From: Gnetum montanum
Taxonomy: Eukaryota; Streptophyta; Gnetopsida; Gnetales; Gnetaceae
NCBI GenBank assembly: GCA_015680685.1
Contig: MNCI01014147.1
Span: forward strand, 446,895 to 510,894
Length of the DNA: 64,000 nucleotides
Direction: 5' to 3'
The position numbers and the translations under genes were made by a program. The notes below the pieces were generated by a model that was given only the letters and a program-made list of their open reading frames with translations, was not told the DNA's origin and did not search any database. Positions 47,422 to 58,699 of this stretch are shown in pieces; within the stretch, counting starts at the first letter, position 1, and each line of letters starts with the position of its first letter.

Positions 47422-48942
47422 ATGACCCATAAGAAGGTTCGTATGTCTAGAAATCCACCCAGAAAATGTGCAAGAGAAAGTTTTAGCAATGTGCCACCTT
47501 CATACACACCATAGTTTCATAGTATAGACACTCAACATAAGTTTGAATCTACAAGAACCACTACCATTGTTTCTGAGTGTTCTCTTAATTTCACACTGTT
47601 ATTTCAAGCTTTTGAAGCATACATATTTCATTTCTATGAATTTTCTTACCCCTAAAGTGTTAATTCATGAAGTCAATTGTAATATTGTCATTTTTGATGC
47701 TATTGTTGGAGCATTCACATCCACTATTGGTGGGATTTTTGTTGAAGTCTCTCCTCAAATTGTAAATGCACTTCTAGGTATTTCTAGTTTAGATGTCTTT
47801 AGAGTTACCATAGAGTCTATCCATGACATTTACATCAATGGTATAATGCCCATAGCTCATGATGAATTTTATGATGTTCTATTTGGAAGAGATATGACAT
47901 TTGATAGGGATCATATTGAGTGGAGCAAGATGACTCCTAATTCCTCCACCTCTTCACTTATTATTTTGTATAACATAATGGTGAAGGGAGGTAGTTACAG
48001 TTATTTACTGCCATCCCAAGCTTTTTTATTGTATTAATTACTTATAAGATTACCATTGGATCTTAGGCACATACTTTGTCGAGAAATTATGAGTCTCTAT
48101 GTCAAGGAGAGAATCCTTAGGCACCCCTACCTCGTCAACCTATTGATCCACCAAAGGGGTGTACCTATTCTAGTGTTGCCTTTGGTTAAAGGTAAGTAGA
48201 GTCTCAATGAGTATGCTAAGAAGAGGAGTTATTTTCATATAGAAAAAGCAAGACCCAACACCAGACCTCTAAAGCAAAAGAAGGAAGCCTCTCCATAGTT
48301 AAGAAGATCAAAATCCTCCAAAGCTCAAATCAATTCTTCTCTAAAGAAACTATTTTGACCCCTTGCCCAAGCCATTGGAAAGCTTGCGTAAGTGTTTGGT
48401 TGAAGTTGGGATTCCTCTTCCCTTCAATGGATAGGTATTTGAGGAGGTCATCACTCCTATCTCTATGAGCAAGGAGGATGCTCTTGTTCCTCCACACCAT
48501 TCTTCAGTAGCCTGTCCCTCAAGGATAGAGTTAGATTCTAAGACAAAGGCATCCCTAGCTAGTAGTCAAGGTGATCACCATGCTTCCATGTAGTAGCTGG
48601 AGCATCATGTTCCAGTTCCTCTTACTTCCACTGGTCCATCTCATGTTGATGCTCCTAGCTCTTTTGAGCAATGAGCTATGGAGAGCATCTTTGAAACCAC
48701 ATCCCAATGGGTTCCGGTTTAGCATCCACTAGCTCCATCAACTCCACTAGCTTCCTCTTTATTTTGAGTGAAGCTTCATCCTATGTGGGCTCTAGTGTAG
48801 CAAGTTGATTCCTTGGATAAGTAGACTCAAAACTCTAGTCTTCCAAGCACCAATAGTGATGACAATGAGAAGGAGACTTATCATTCATCTTGAGTAGTGG
48901 TGGATTCTGAGTCTAAGGATGCTATTGAGGTAAGAGATTGAG
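47422..48942 (+). pseudogene. env-like third ORF of element G
   Basis: The ATG at 47422 opens MTHKKVRMSRNPPRKCARES. An in-frame TAG and one frameshift near 47650 lead into the long open stretch ending at 48037. Reading across these gives the pattern of the plant retrotransposon env-like domain (putative plant transposon protein family): FYEFSYPKVL, then GGIFVEVSPQIVNALLGI, then ILYNIMVKGGSYSYLLPSQA, then PLDLRHILCREI and HPYLVNLLIHQRGVPIL (to about 48165). A Ser/Pro/Glu-rich tail (SSLPSTNSDDNEKETYHSS near 48835-48890) runs to a stop near 48940. No transmembrane segment is seen in it. Sireviruses carry such an ORF; its role is unknown. Confidence 0.6.
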
Positions 48943-49401
48943 GCCTCAGCAAGTTGTTTATTCTCTTCTTTTAATGATAAAAAAGGATGAGACATTTTTT
49001 GGCCTTCACATATGTAATTTTGGGACTTTTCACATATGTTATTGATCTGTGGTTAGTTGTACTCTGAGATGCTTTTGTACAATTTGATCTAAAATAGTAT
49101 GGGGATGATTAAGGATAGATGGTATGTTTTCCAGTTATCTCTATGTGGTCTATTGCTTTGTCTCACAGTTTTCACCTACCCTTCCATGCTTATCCTCATC
49201 CTTGTTTGCCATAGAAATTTTTATCTTTATGCTTTCCATAAAATATCTTTTATGATGATTTTTTTATATAATTATATATGTCTATAGGTTTGACCTTTTT
49301 GGTTATGTCCAAAAAGGAGGAGAAGTATTGTGCATTATTATTGGAACAAAGTGCTAACCCATTTTCTTAAGTTTTGGAGATTACCAAAAAGGGGGAGATT
49401 A
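48943..49401 (+). other. 3' non-coding region of G with two polypurine tracts
   Basis: A short hydrophobic frame at 49099-49287 is not supported as a gene. Two purine runs, AAAAAGGAGGAGAAG (49311-49325) and AAAAAGGGGGAGA (49386-49398), precede the LTR 75 bases apart. Sireviruses are known to carry repeated polypurine tracts. Confidence 0.6.
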
Positions 49402-50489
49402 TGGACCTTTTGGTTTTAGTATGTCAAAACATTAACAAAAATGGAAAACGTGTTTGTTTGTATGTGTGTGTAGTTGTCATGCTTGCAGGACAAGAACTTC
49501 AATTAAAAAAGGTTATGGACAAGGAATGAATAATTCATCATGCAAAGAAAGTGAAGAAAGACATCTCTAGAAAGTAGCAGACGTCTTGGCAAAACTAGAG
49601 TGAACTTAGACAAAGACATATTTAGAAATAACATGACATCTTTCTCAAAAAAAAAAAAAGATGTCTTTCGCAAGGTAAAGATGTTTTTATAGAATGAAGG
49701 TCAGTACTAGAAAGACATCTTCCACAAGACGAAGACATCATCATGAATGGAAACTTTAGAAAGACATATTTTAGGAAACAAAGATGTCTTCCTAAAATTG
49801 AAGGCAAATTCAAAGAGATGTCTCTGTGAGAAAGATGTCTCCTATGACCATTGCCTAGCCATTGCACAAGCTCTGAGATGGATTTAGAAGCATAGAAGCT
49901 ATAAAAAGACTTGATGTGCATTGGAAAATGTGCAAGCCTTATTGTATTCATTGTACAATCATTTGTAATCATTGAATTCTCTATTGCTCCTAATTGTATT
50001 ATCATTTTGGCATTATAAAGTGTGTTGTACCTAATTGTACAAGGATTAGCAAACTAAGTTGCAATTATTCCTTGTGGGGTTGATGTGCTTGAGCTTATCG
50101 AGATTTAGCTAGATTGAGTTGTTGGTGCTGTGGTACAACTTTTCGGTGTAGAGCTTAAGATTGTAAAGGTTGTGGAAGCCTTGAAACCACATTTCCAAGC
50201 TTGACAAGACCTAGCAAGGTTGAGTGACTAGTGTCATGATACAACACTCCAAAGTGAGGCTTGAAGACTATATAGGCTATGGATCCTTCAATCAGATTTT
50301 AAGAGCAACAAAGTTTGAAGGTGTACTTGCAATCTACCCTCAGAGTGTGGAGTACCCAAGTTGGGAAACCACGTAGATTCATGTATGTGCTTTGTTTCAT
50401 AAAGGTTCAATTTGGGGAACTTATTCATCCATCCCCGCCACACCCCACACCCCCACCCCCCTCCCTCCTTCTAAGTTCAATGATCTACA
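49402..50489 (+). repeat. 3' LTR of G
   Basis: 1088 bases, TGGACCTTTT ... GATCTACA. It has the same AGACATCTT/AAGATGTCT cluster (49558-49840) and TATA (AGCTATAAAAAGAC near 49908). Near the end a pyrimidine-rich run of C (50430-50468) is longer than in the 5' copy. Confidence 0.85.
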
Positions 50490-51499
50490 AGATCAAGAGA
50501 AAATAAGGTATTAAAGGTGAAGTTGTAAAGAGGATGAAGATTTGAACATAAGACCTTAAGCTTAATAAGAGGTAGAGAACAAAATTTAAAAGGTATTAAC
50601 AAAGTCGAGGATGCTTAATTATAAATCATTATCTAGTTTTATCCTTTTAGTAAAAATCCTAGGTGTCATAGTTTCAAACTTGGTTTAATAAATTTTTTAA
50701 ATGGTAGTTTTTAAATGCTAAGTATTTTTTATGGTTTATATGATTTTCTAAGTAATTAATTCATGTCTCATGAGTAATTCTCTATATTTTCCTATGAATA
50801 ATTTTGAAGTGTGCTAATATACTTTTCAAAGTGTCTCATTTTGTTGAGGAGAAAGTAGATAAATTTTGAATGATGTCATTATATATGGAGAAATACTTTC
50901 AAACCATCATCCTTGAGATTAATTGAACTTCAAACACTTGGCATGCTCTCAATAGATGAATTTTTAAACTTCACAAAACTTTAAATACTTGACTTATTAA
51001 TAGATTATAATTAAATTTGTAACTTGCATAAACAGTATAATCTTTGGAAAACAACTTGCCTCCTATAAGTTATAAAACATAAACAACCTATATAGCTAAA
51101 AACAATTAAAAAATTTCTACTAAACTATTATTACTAATGCATCGAATTACGAAGACAAGAAAACACATGCAGGTATTAAATTATCTAATTTATTCTTTCG
51201 ATATACTTTTTTATCGATGATTTATAAGGAAATATCAATCTATAGTATAAATATAGTTCAAAAACATCTTGAACAAACATTAAAGAAAAAAATTAAATTG
51301 AGAGGGCATATAGAAAAATGGGAAAGGGGTAGAGGAAGAGAAGATGCATAAGTATATTTTTTGGCATCAAATTTTTTATCTCATGTAGTAGCCATGTTTC
51401 TAAGAACAATTAAACATTAGAAAAATCTCTCTGTCAATTCACACTCTCTCATACACATAAACACACTAGTTAGTCATAACACAACTAGCCTATTCCCCA
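50490..51499. other. AT-rich DNA between G and I
   Basis: No open frame with coding character, no recognised repeat or domain. Confidence 0.4.
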
Positions 51500-51812
51500 T
51501 GTAACCATTTATGTGTTACGAAAATTTTCAATGTAACTGTTTATGCGTTATGAAAAGTTTCAAAGTAACCATTTACACATTATGAAAAGTTTCAATGTAA
51601 CTATTTATGCATATTGGAAAACTAATAGTTTCAAAATTGAAACCTACTAAATTTGTTGTAATGGTTTCCACAAGAATGGTCTCATATTTCCTATTTAAAC
51701 CAAAAGTTAATCTTTGGTAATGTATTTTTTCTTGCCTATAAATTATTCTTGATAGGACAATAAACAATACTAGAATACATCAAACTCATGGTAGTGTTAT
51801 GGACCAAAATTG
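51500..51812 (+). repeat. 5' LTR of I
   Basis: Starts TGTAACCATTTATG. Three near-copies of a 34-36-base phrase (GTAACYRTTTAYRCRTTATG) stand at the start of U3. The last 13 bases are inverted relative to the 3' LTR (see hairpin entry). Confidence 0.8.
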
Positions 51813-51827
51813 TAACACTACCATGAG
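51785..51827. other. Perfect 15-bp hairpin at the LTR/internal junction of I
   Basis: Arms CTCATGGTAGTGTTA (51785-51799) and its exact complement (51813-51827) enclose a 13-base loop. The loop in reverse complement (CAATTTTGGTCCA) matches the last bases of the 3' LTR (TAGTTTTGGTCCA, 57812-57824) in 11 of 13 places. Confidence 0.8.
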
Positions 51828-53189
51828 AGTGTTTTGGTAGTTGTGGTTGTGGCATGTTATGGAACCATTGGGCAAGTTTCCTTGATTATAAATTTCATTA
51901 TCATCTTCATGAAATGCATTTGAATTACTTTAATGTTGGGATAATCTTCTGAGAAGATTTGTGATTTGGTGTTAGGTAATGTTAGAAAATTGAGGATTTT
52001 GTTAAGTCACTTAAACCAAGAAATATTCTGAATATTAGCAAATGAATTAGTTAGTGTGTCACAACTATACAATGATGAGATCATTGAAATTATCTTTTAC
52101 CTTTTTATTAATACTTTCTTATGATTATGACCCATAATCTATGTTTAGTAATTGTTGTTGGGATTATTAGTTAAACAAGATAGCACTCATGTGATGTGAA
52201 TTTGATGCCTATTTTCAAGTTTTCTAAACAAACAATGTTATACCATATATTCTCTACAAAGTATTATTCTTGGAATGTATCTAATAAATATCCACCTTCA
52301 TATTTCTAGTATCTACGTGGTATCGTTGGATGTTGGACTTAATATATAATGTATTGTTATCTAGATACATGTTAAATTTTCATAGCAAAATGTAAACCAC
52401 ACACAAAGTTGCTATTGGACTTTCAATTTTTTTGAACTTTGAATAAAAAAAAAAACTAAGTTACAATTTCTGCATTTTTGTCTAGTAATCTCAAATGCAG
52501 CTGGTAAGATGTGTGCTAAAAGTAAACATTTAGTACATGTGGTCTTAGCCTCTTAGGTTCCAAAATCTGGATTAATTGTAATATTTGCATTATTTGCATG
52601 GCAAGTTCAAAATCTAGATGAATCATCATATTTGCAACATTTGTTGAAATAAACATGTTGCCACTAGAATAGCAAAATTTTTCATAGCAATGAAGCAATT
52701 TTTGTATATATCTATAAAGTGACATTTTAATAATTTTTCTACATAAAAATTATGACTAGTGATCTATATAATTTTATATAATTAGAGAGTATCCATAGCA
52801 TCTTTAATTATGCAAAATTATATATTAAGAGCTTTTGAATCACATATGATAAACAAACATTAAATTGCGATTAATCATATGTAATATAATAGATTTTATA
52901 CCATAGGTTTTTTATTATATTTAGTATGATTAATTAGGATGATGTATTAAATTATTTTTCTTAGTTTACCCATAATGATTAAGAAAAGGGATATAATTTA
53001 ATTGTTTTATCATAACGATATATGAATATGTTTGAATTAAAAATTTAGCTCACATGAAATTTTTATGTCATTTGATTCATGTTTTATGCATGATTTACAT
53101 TGGTAAACATGTCATATAGTATTTTAACCTCAAATTTAGTGACATAAGCATGTTTTAATTTATGCAGTTATATAACCTATGAACTACTC
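51828..53189 (+). other. Leader region of I without recognised genes
   Basis: AT-rich, with no coding frame. No standard tRNA-Met primer site follows the LTR. Confidence 0.4.
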
Positions 53190-53960
53190 TAATTTTAAAT
53201 GTTATATTCCTGAATTAAAGGACGATAATTATAAGGTGTAGAGAGAATTCTCCTTCATTTAGGCTAGATGGACATTGACTATGCTATTCGTAAGGATGAA
53301 CCACTTGCCATTATGGAAACCATCTAACTGGATGATGTTGGTCATTATGAAAAATTGGAGTGATCTAATCACCTTTGTTTCATGTTTATAAAGACCAAGA
53401 TCTCGACTGGTATGCATGGTTCATTGGAATAGTATGACAATGTGCGAGCTTTGATGAAGGAAATTGAAGAAAAATTTGAGTCATCAGACAAAGCTTTGGC
53501 TAGCATCTTAATAATAAAATTTTCATTCATGAATCTCACTAGAATTCATGGTGTGCATGAGCACATCATGCAAATGAGGGATGTAGCAACTTAGCTAAAA
53601 ACACTTGAGGTTGAGATGTCAGAGTTTTTCCTTGTGCACTACATATTGAACATGCCCATATAACAATACAAACACTTTAAGAGTTTTTATAACACACATA
53701 GGAAAAAATGATCAATCAATGAACTAAGGACCATGTGTGTATAAGAAGAGGGTAGACTTGCTATGGAAGCACGAGAGTGTGTGCATCTAGCTACACAAGG
53801 AAAGAATAAGGGGCAAGCCAAGAATAAGTGGAAGGGCCAACTACCTGCACAAGCTAATATTAAGAAGGAATCTAGATGATTTTTCTACAAGAAGAAAGGA
53901 CATATAAAGAAGGATTGCCCTAAATATCATAAACAGCTTGAAAAGAAAGGTACTCAATTC
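53190..53960 (+). pseudogene. gag: gag of element I
   Basis: Heavily broken. Near 53535-53660 the block GVHEHIMQMRDVAT, then LEVEMSEFFLVHYILNMP, matches the UBN2 copia gag (v-x-eHi-x-x-m; LP-x-x-y). A Lys/Gln-rich basic stretch follows (QGKNKGQAKNKWKGQ, about 53795-53840). The zinc knuckle at 53880-53925 reads FFYKKKGHIKKDCPKY with the first Cys pair lost (F and Y). Confidence 0.65.
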
Positions 53961-54420
53961 TCACTTGTTTGTTTTGAATCTAATATGGTTGATTTTGGCC
54001 ATAACACATGGTGTATTGGCTCCAATTCTATAATCCATGTTACTAATTCCTTGTAGGGGGTGCAAAACCTAAGGAAGCTAGTGGGAAGTAAGTTGTGCAT
54101 CTATTTAAGAAACAAGATGTGCTCACATGTGGAGGTAGTCAAAACATGCAAATTAGTTTTATGTAGTGGTTTTGTTTTAGAGTTGGAAAAGATATTTTAT
54201 ATTTCAAGTTTTTTGAGGAATTTAATTTTTGTTTCAAGGCTTGTATCATTTGGATTTTCCTTTAATTTTTTAGACACTATATTTAGTTTGTATTATAGAT
54301 CTGAACTTATTGGAAATGGTACATTGATAGATGGTCTTTGCAAAATTAGTTTAGAAAATGAAACCTCTTATACTTCTATGCATGTTCATGATAGTGTTGG
54401 CATTAAGAGATGTGTTATGA
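53961..54420 (+). pseudogene. pro: Protease region of element I
   Basis: Near 54008-54050 the translation is WCIGSNSIIHVTNSL, the copia protease site (W-x-x-DSGAT-x-H). The catalytic Asp is Gly and the Gly is Asn, so it is dead. The downstream stretch (SGFVLELEKIFYISSFLRNL, 54170-54225) matches the region leading to integrase. Confidence 0.65.
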
Positions 54421-55080
54421 ATGAAGAATCTTCTATGTTATGGCATTGTAGATTAGGACATATCTCTATTGAGAGAATAAAGAGATTAGTAAATGATGGA
54501 GTACATAGTACTCTAGATTTTACTGACTTTGACACTTATGTGGACTGCATAAAGGGAAAGTAGACCAATATGTCAAAGAAAGGTGCCAAGAGAAGTTTAG
54601 ACATATTAGAGATCACACATACAAATATTTGTAGTTTAGATATGGATGTGTATGATCAAAAGTATTTCATTACTGTTATTGATCATTACTCACAATATAT
54701 GTATCTCTACTTGCTTCATAACAAGCATGAATCTTTAGATGCCTTTAAGGTGTTTAAGGCTAAAGTAGAGAAATAGTGTGGTAAGAAAATAAAGATAGTG
54801 AGATCTGATAGAGGTGGTGAATACTATGGTAGATACACTAATGATAAATAAGTGCCTAGTCCATTTGCTAAGTTTCTTCAAGAGCATGGAATTGTTGCCC
54901 AGTACACTATGGCTAGTTCTCTAGACCAAAATGGTGTGGCAGAGAGAAGAAACTGAACATTGTTGAACATGGTGCAGAGTATGCTTAGTAGCTCCAAGCT
55001 TCCTAAGTCCTTGTGAACTAAAGGTCTTGTATATATTAAATTGAGCTCCAACCAAGGCTATTTTAAAGACATCATTTAAA
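54421..55080 (+). pseudogene. int: Integrase of element I
   Basis: The pre-integrase zinc domain is clear: MLWHCRLGHISIERIKRLV at 54438-54494. The core follows: SLDMDVYDQKYFITVIDHYS (54633-54692), where the first Asp is retained, then IVRSDRGGEYYGRY (second Asp and the following GGEY, about 54795-54836), then SLDQNGVAERRN (Glu, about 54918-54955). Stops occur at 54561, 54775, 54848 and 54954. Inactive as it stands, but the three catalytic residues are all present. Confidence 0.8.
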
Positions 55081-55640
55081 ATTATGGAAAAGTTGGAAAC
55101 TGATTTTGTGACATATACGTGTCTGAGGATTCCCCTCTGAAGTAAGAGTCTATAATCTACAAGAAAATAAGCTAGCCCTAAGGACCATAAATGGGTATTT
55201 CATTTGATATGACGAAAGATCTAAGGCATATAGATTTTATTGTCCATCATATGCTACTAGGTTTGTGGAATCAAGGAATCCTAAATTTCTTGAGAATGAC
55301 TTGATTAGTGGGAGCAATCAATCCTAGAACACTGTTCTTAAGAAAGATCATAAAAATGCTCAACCCTCTACTTTAAGTAATAGACTAGCACAAATGCGTG
55401 ATGAACAACAACTAATCATTGAAATTCCATAGACTAATGATCAAGAAGGAGTAGATCTAGTTGAACAACAAATACTGAATTCTATTGAATAGGTTGTTGA
55501 ACATCATGCTCCTCAAGAAAATTATGAACCAACATTAAGGAAATCTACTAGAGTAAGGTGATCAGTGGTTCCTAGTGACTATATAGTGTATCTATAGGAG
55601 TTTTACTACAACATAGGAGCTAAAAATGATCTTGAAACAT
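55081..55640 (+). pseudogene. Linker between integrase and RT of element I
   Basis: Decayed frame with copia hallmarks: FISYDERSKAYRFYCPSYAT near 55200-55255 (relatives: GYS-x-x-SKAYR) and the acidic or polar stretch before RT. Confidence 0.5.
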
Positions 55641-56420
55641 TTTCACAAGCCATGAGTTATAAGGAATTTGACTTATGGTATGATGCCATGAAAGATGAGA
55701 TGAACTCTATGTCATCTAATGGAGTTTGGGATCTTGTCAAGTTGCCTGATGGTGTAAAAACCATTGGATGCAAATGGGTTGTTAAGAAAAAGAAAGGCTC
55801 ATTAGGCAACATTGAAAGATATGAGGCAAGACTTGTTGCTAAAGGGTTTACTCAAGGAGAGGGAATAGATTACACAGAGACCTTTTCTCTTATATCTAAG
55901 AAGGACTCCCTTTGTGTAATTATGGCATTGGTTACCCATTTTGATTTCAAATTACATTAGATGGATGTGAAAATGACATTCCTCAATGCTAATTTAGAGG
56001 AAGAGTTTTATATAAAACAACTTGAAGGATTTTCCTCTAGTGGTGGTGAGCAATTATTATGCAAGCTCAAGAAACCCATAAATGGATTGAAATAGGCCTC
56101 CCATCAATGGTATTTAAAATTCCATGATGTCATCACTTCATTTTATTTTGAAGATAACATCATGGATCAATGTATATACTAAAAATTTAGTAGGAGAAAA
56201 ATCTATTTCCTTGTCCTATATGTGGATGATGTCCTTTTTGCAACCAATGATAATGGATTTCTATATGAGATGAAATAATTTCTCTCTAAGAATTTTGACA
56301 TGAATGATATGGATGAGGCATCTTATTTCATTTGCATTAAGATCCATAGGAACAAATCTAGATGTATTCTTGGATTGTCATAGGAAATCTATATCAATAA
56401 ATTTTTAGAGAGGTTCCAGA
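55641..56420 (+). pseudogene. pol: Reverse transcriptase of element I
   Basis: Copia RT (RVT_2). WYDAMKDEMNSMSSNGVWDL (55676-55735), IGCKWVVKKKKG, YEARLVAKGFTQGEGIDYTE (55819-55878) and DVKMTFLNANLEEEFYIKQ carry the family pattern. The active site YVDDVLF is intact near 56218-56238. Stops at 55958 (TAG), 56093 (TAG) and others split the frame. Confidence 0.88.
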
Positions 56421-57176
56421 TGAAAGATTGTTCATCAAGTATAGCACCCATTGTGAAGGATGACAAGTTAAATTTGAACCAGTGCCCTAGGAATGATTTA
56501 GAGAAAAAGCATATGAGCAACCTTCCATATGTTTCAACTGTTGGAAGCCTAATGTATGCTCAAGTCTACACAAGACCTGACCTTGCATTTGCTATGGGAA
56601 TGTTGGGTAGATATCAAAGTAATCCAGGAATTGACCACTAGAGGGCTGCAAAGAAGGTAATGAGGTACCTTCAAGGTACAAAATATTACATGCTTATGTA
56701 TAGATGAACTGGCAATCTAGAGGTGATTGGCTACTCTGATTCAATCTTTGCTAGTTGTGTTGATCCAAGGAAATCAACATCTAGTTATGTTTTTATGTTA
56801 GCTGGAGAAGCTGTGTCCTAGAGGAGTGGAAAGCAAACTTTGATTAATACTTCCACAATGAAGGTAGAGTTTGTTTCTTGGTTTGAGGCTACTTCACATG
56901 GTGTATGGTTGAAGAGTTTTATGTTAATCCTTAGAATTGTAGATTCTATATCTAGGCCATGAAAAATATTTTGTGGAAATTTAGATGCTATCTTTATGGC
57001 TAAGAATAATAAGAGTGGTAGTCGAAGTAAACATATCAACATAAAGTACTTAGCCATAAGGGAATGTATTAAGGAAAACAAAGTGATCATTGAGCATATA
57101 AGCACTGAATTGATCATAGATAAGCATTTGATAAAAGGAATGCCACTAAAGTCATTTAAGGATCATGTAGTTTAGA
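56421..57176 (+). pseudogene. rnh: RNase H of element I
   Basis: VGSLMYAQVYTRPDLAFAMG (56541-56600) precedes the domain. GYSDSIFASCVDPRKSTSSY (56732-56791) is the first acidic block (GYSDAD-W-AG-D in relatives), and STMKVEFVSWFEAT is the Glu block. The end KHINIKYLAIRECI and DKHLIKGMPLKSF, typical of copia RNase H C-termini, closes pol. Final stop near 57173. Confidence 0.82.
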
Positions 57177-57492
57177 TGGGACTTGGTTCCATAATATAAT
57201 TTGTTTGTACGTACAATTTTACAATCTTAATGAAACTATTATTTAGTTGTGATGTTTTCTCATATTCAGGTTGTGTATAGAGTTAATAGAGAAAATTCAT
57301 ATATGGCAAAACCTAGAATAAACATTGGGTTTATTTATAAAGTTTAGTTACCAAATAAGAAATTAAGTTTGAGAAATAATACATTTTGATACATGGAAGA
57401 TAATACTCACACTCAGAGGAACTTTCACCATGATTAATGTATTTATTTTTTGAAAGTTGGGTTTGATGGATATTAGGTTAAATATGGAGACC

Positions 57493-57503
57493 AAGTGGGA
57501 GAA
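57493..57503 (+). other. Polypurine tract of I
   Basis: AAGTGGGAGAA directly before the 3' LTR start TGTAAC, the usual copia form. Confidence 0.75.
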
Positions 57504-57824
57504 TGTAACTATTTACACTTTATGGAAAACAAATAGTTTCAATATAACCATTTATGCATTATGGAAAGTTTTAAAATAACCATTTACGCATTATGGAAAG
57601 TTTCAATATAACTGTTTACGCATTATGGAAAATTAATGATTTCAAAATTGAAACCTACTAAATTTGTTGTAATGGTTTCCACAAGAATGGTATCATATTT
57701 CTCATTTAAACCAAAAGTTAATCTTTGTTAACTTATTTTTTTTGGGCCTATAAAATGTTCTTGATGGGAGAATAAATGACACTAGAATACATCAAACTCA
57801 TGGTAGTGTTATAGTTTTGGTCCA
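57504..57824 (+). repeat. 3' LTR of I
   Basis: 321 bases, TGTAACTATTTACAC ... GGTCCA. U3 holds three near-repeats of TAACYRTTTAYGCATTATGG. CCTATAAAATG near 57750 is the TATA box. Aligns along its length to 51500-51799. Confidence 0.82.
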
Positions 57825-58699
57825 TATTACAAACACTTAGACTTTGCATACATCATTGTTATTGAGCGTTAGTATGATAGAAGAATTAGAACACTCTTTG
57901 AAACATGTTCATACAAAAGCATCAATGGTTGGAGGTTTGTTTTTAATTTATTTTTTCATTTCGATGATTTTGTGCAATTTGGTTAGATGCACATTTTGAT
58001 CAATGTTTTACAACCAAATTTTCTTACACTCAATTGATGTTACTTGCACCTATAAAAGATGTATTTTTTTTGGTCAACATGGTAGAATGATAAAACTAAC
58101 CACATCCATGTACTATAGCCAAAATTACTAGTTAAATGTAAAGCCAAAATTTTCTCTAACTTCTCTCTAGAGTTAAAATTATAAGATATTGTAGGAGGTG
58201 GATAAAATACATATAACTAGGACAATTAAAATTTTCTGATATAACTAGGAGGTTAAAATTAGTAATCAAGTGTATGTACATAAATATTTTTGATACATAA
58301 ATAGGTGATGTACTTTTTTGCACACTCATGATGTACCATAGGTATGTGGGTATGTTAACCATCACACATGCCTGTTTGCTTTTTTGTAATGTTATTTTTA
58401 TGTTAATATACAAGCTTTTTAGTTTTCTTTTAATCACAAAAAAAAAAGATGAGTACTTGAGGTAACACTAACACTTGATTTGCTATGTTTCTATTTTGTT
58501 TGTTTTCCCTACAAAATTTAGAACACATCATAGAAATATTCTTAAAACATATCATAGAGAATGTAAATGTTCATGAGATTATCATTATTGGCTTCCTCTA
58601 ATCATGTGCTTTTGATTTAAAAACTCCAAATTATGAGTTTGATTTTGATAGAGAATGTTAAGTTATAATATTATTAAAACGAAAGTTTTGTTGGGGGGG
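57825..58699. other. AT-rich DNA between I and the LINE
   Basis: No gene or repeat recognised. A short G run is at 58688-58700. The LINE's 3' end should be near here, but no poly(A) tail is visible. Confidence 0.4.

Larger units (their letters stand above)
44081..50489 (+). mobile_element. Element G: Sirevirus-like Ty1/copia retrotransposon lacking most of pol
   Basis: Two LTRs of about 1 kb, a tRNA-iMet primer site, a copia gag with zinc knuckles, an env-like third ORF and a double polypurine tract point to the Sirevirus lineage. No integrase, RT or RNase H frame is visible between gag (to about 46800) and the third ORF (47422). A possible pol remnant, KHxDIFTKKFVRG near 46885-46920, resembles the ADIFTKPL end of copia pol. 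The flanks ACCTA and AGATC do not match, so no target duplication was recovered. Confidence 0.78.
51500..57824 (+). mobile_element. Element I: Ty1/copia retrotransposon with all pol domains
   Basis: Short LTRs (313 and 321 bases) enclose gag, protease, integrase, RT and RNase H in the copia order. Stops are scattered through pol; I count about nine TAG, three TAA and three TGA. About 1.35 kb of non-coding DNA separates the 5' LTR from gag. No matching 5-bp flanks were found (CCCCA left, TATTA right). Confidence 0.85.

Noticed and set aside
49099-49287. Small hydrophobic membrane protein in G
   Set aside because: T-rich low-complexity DNA before the polypurine tract; no start context or homology that I can see.
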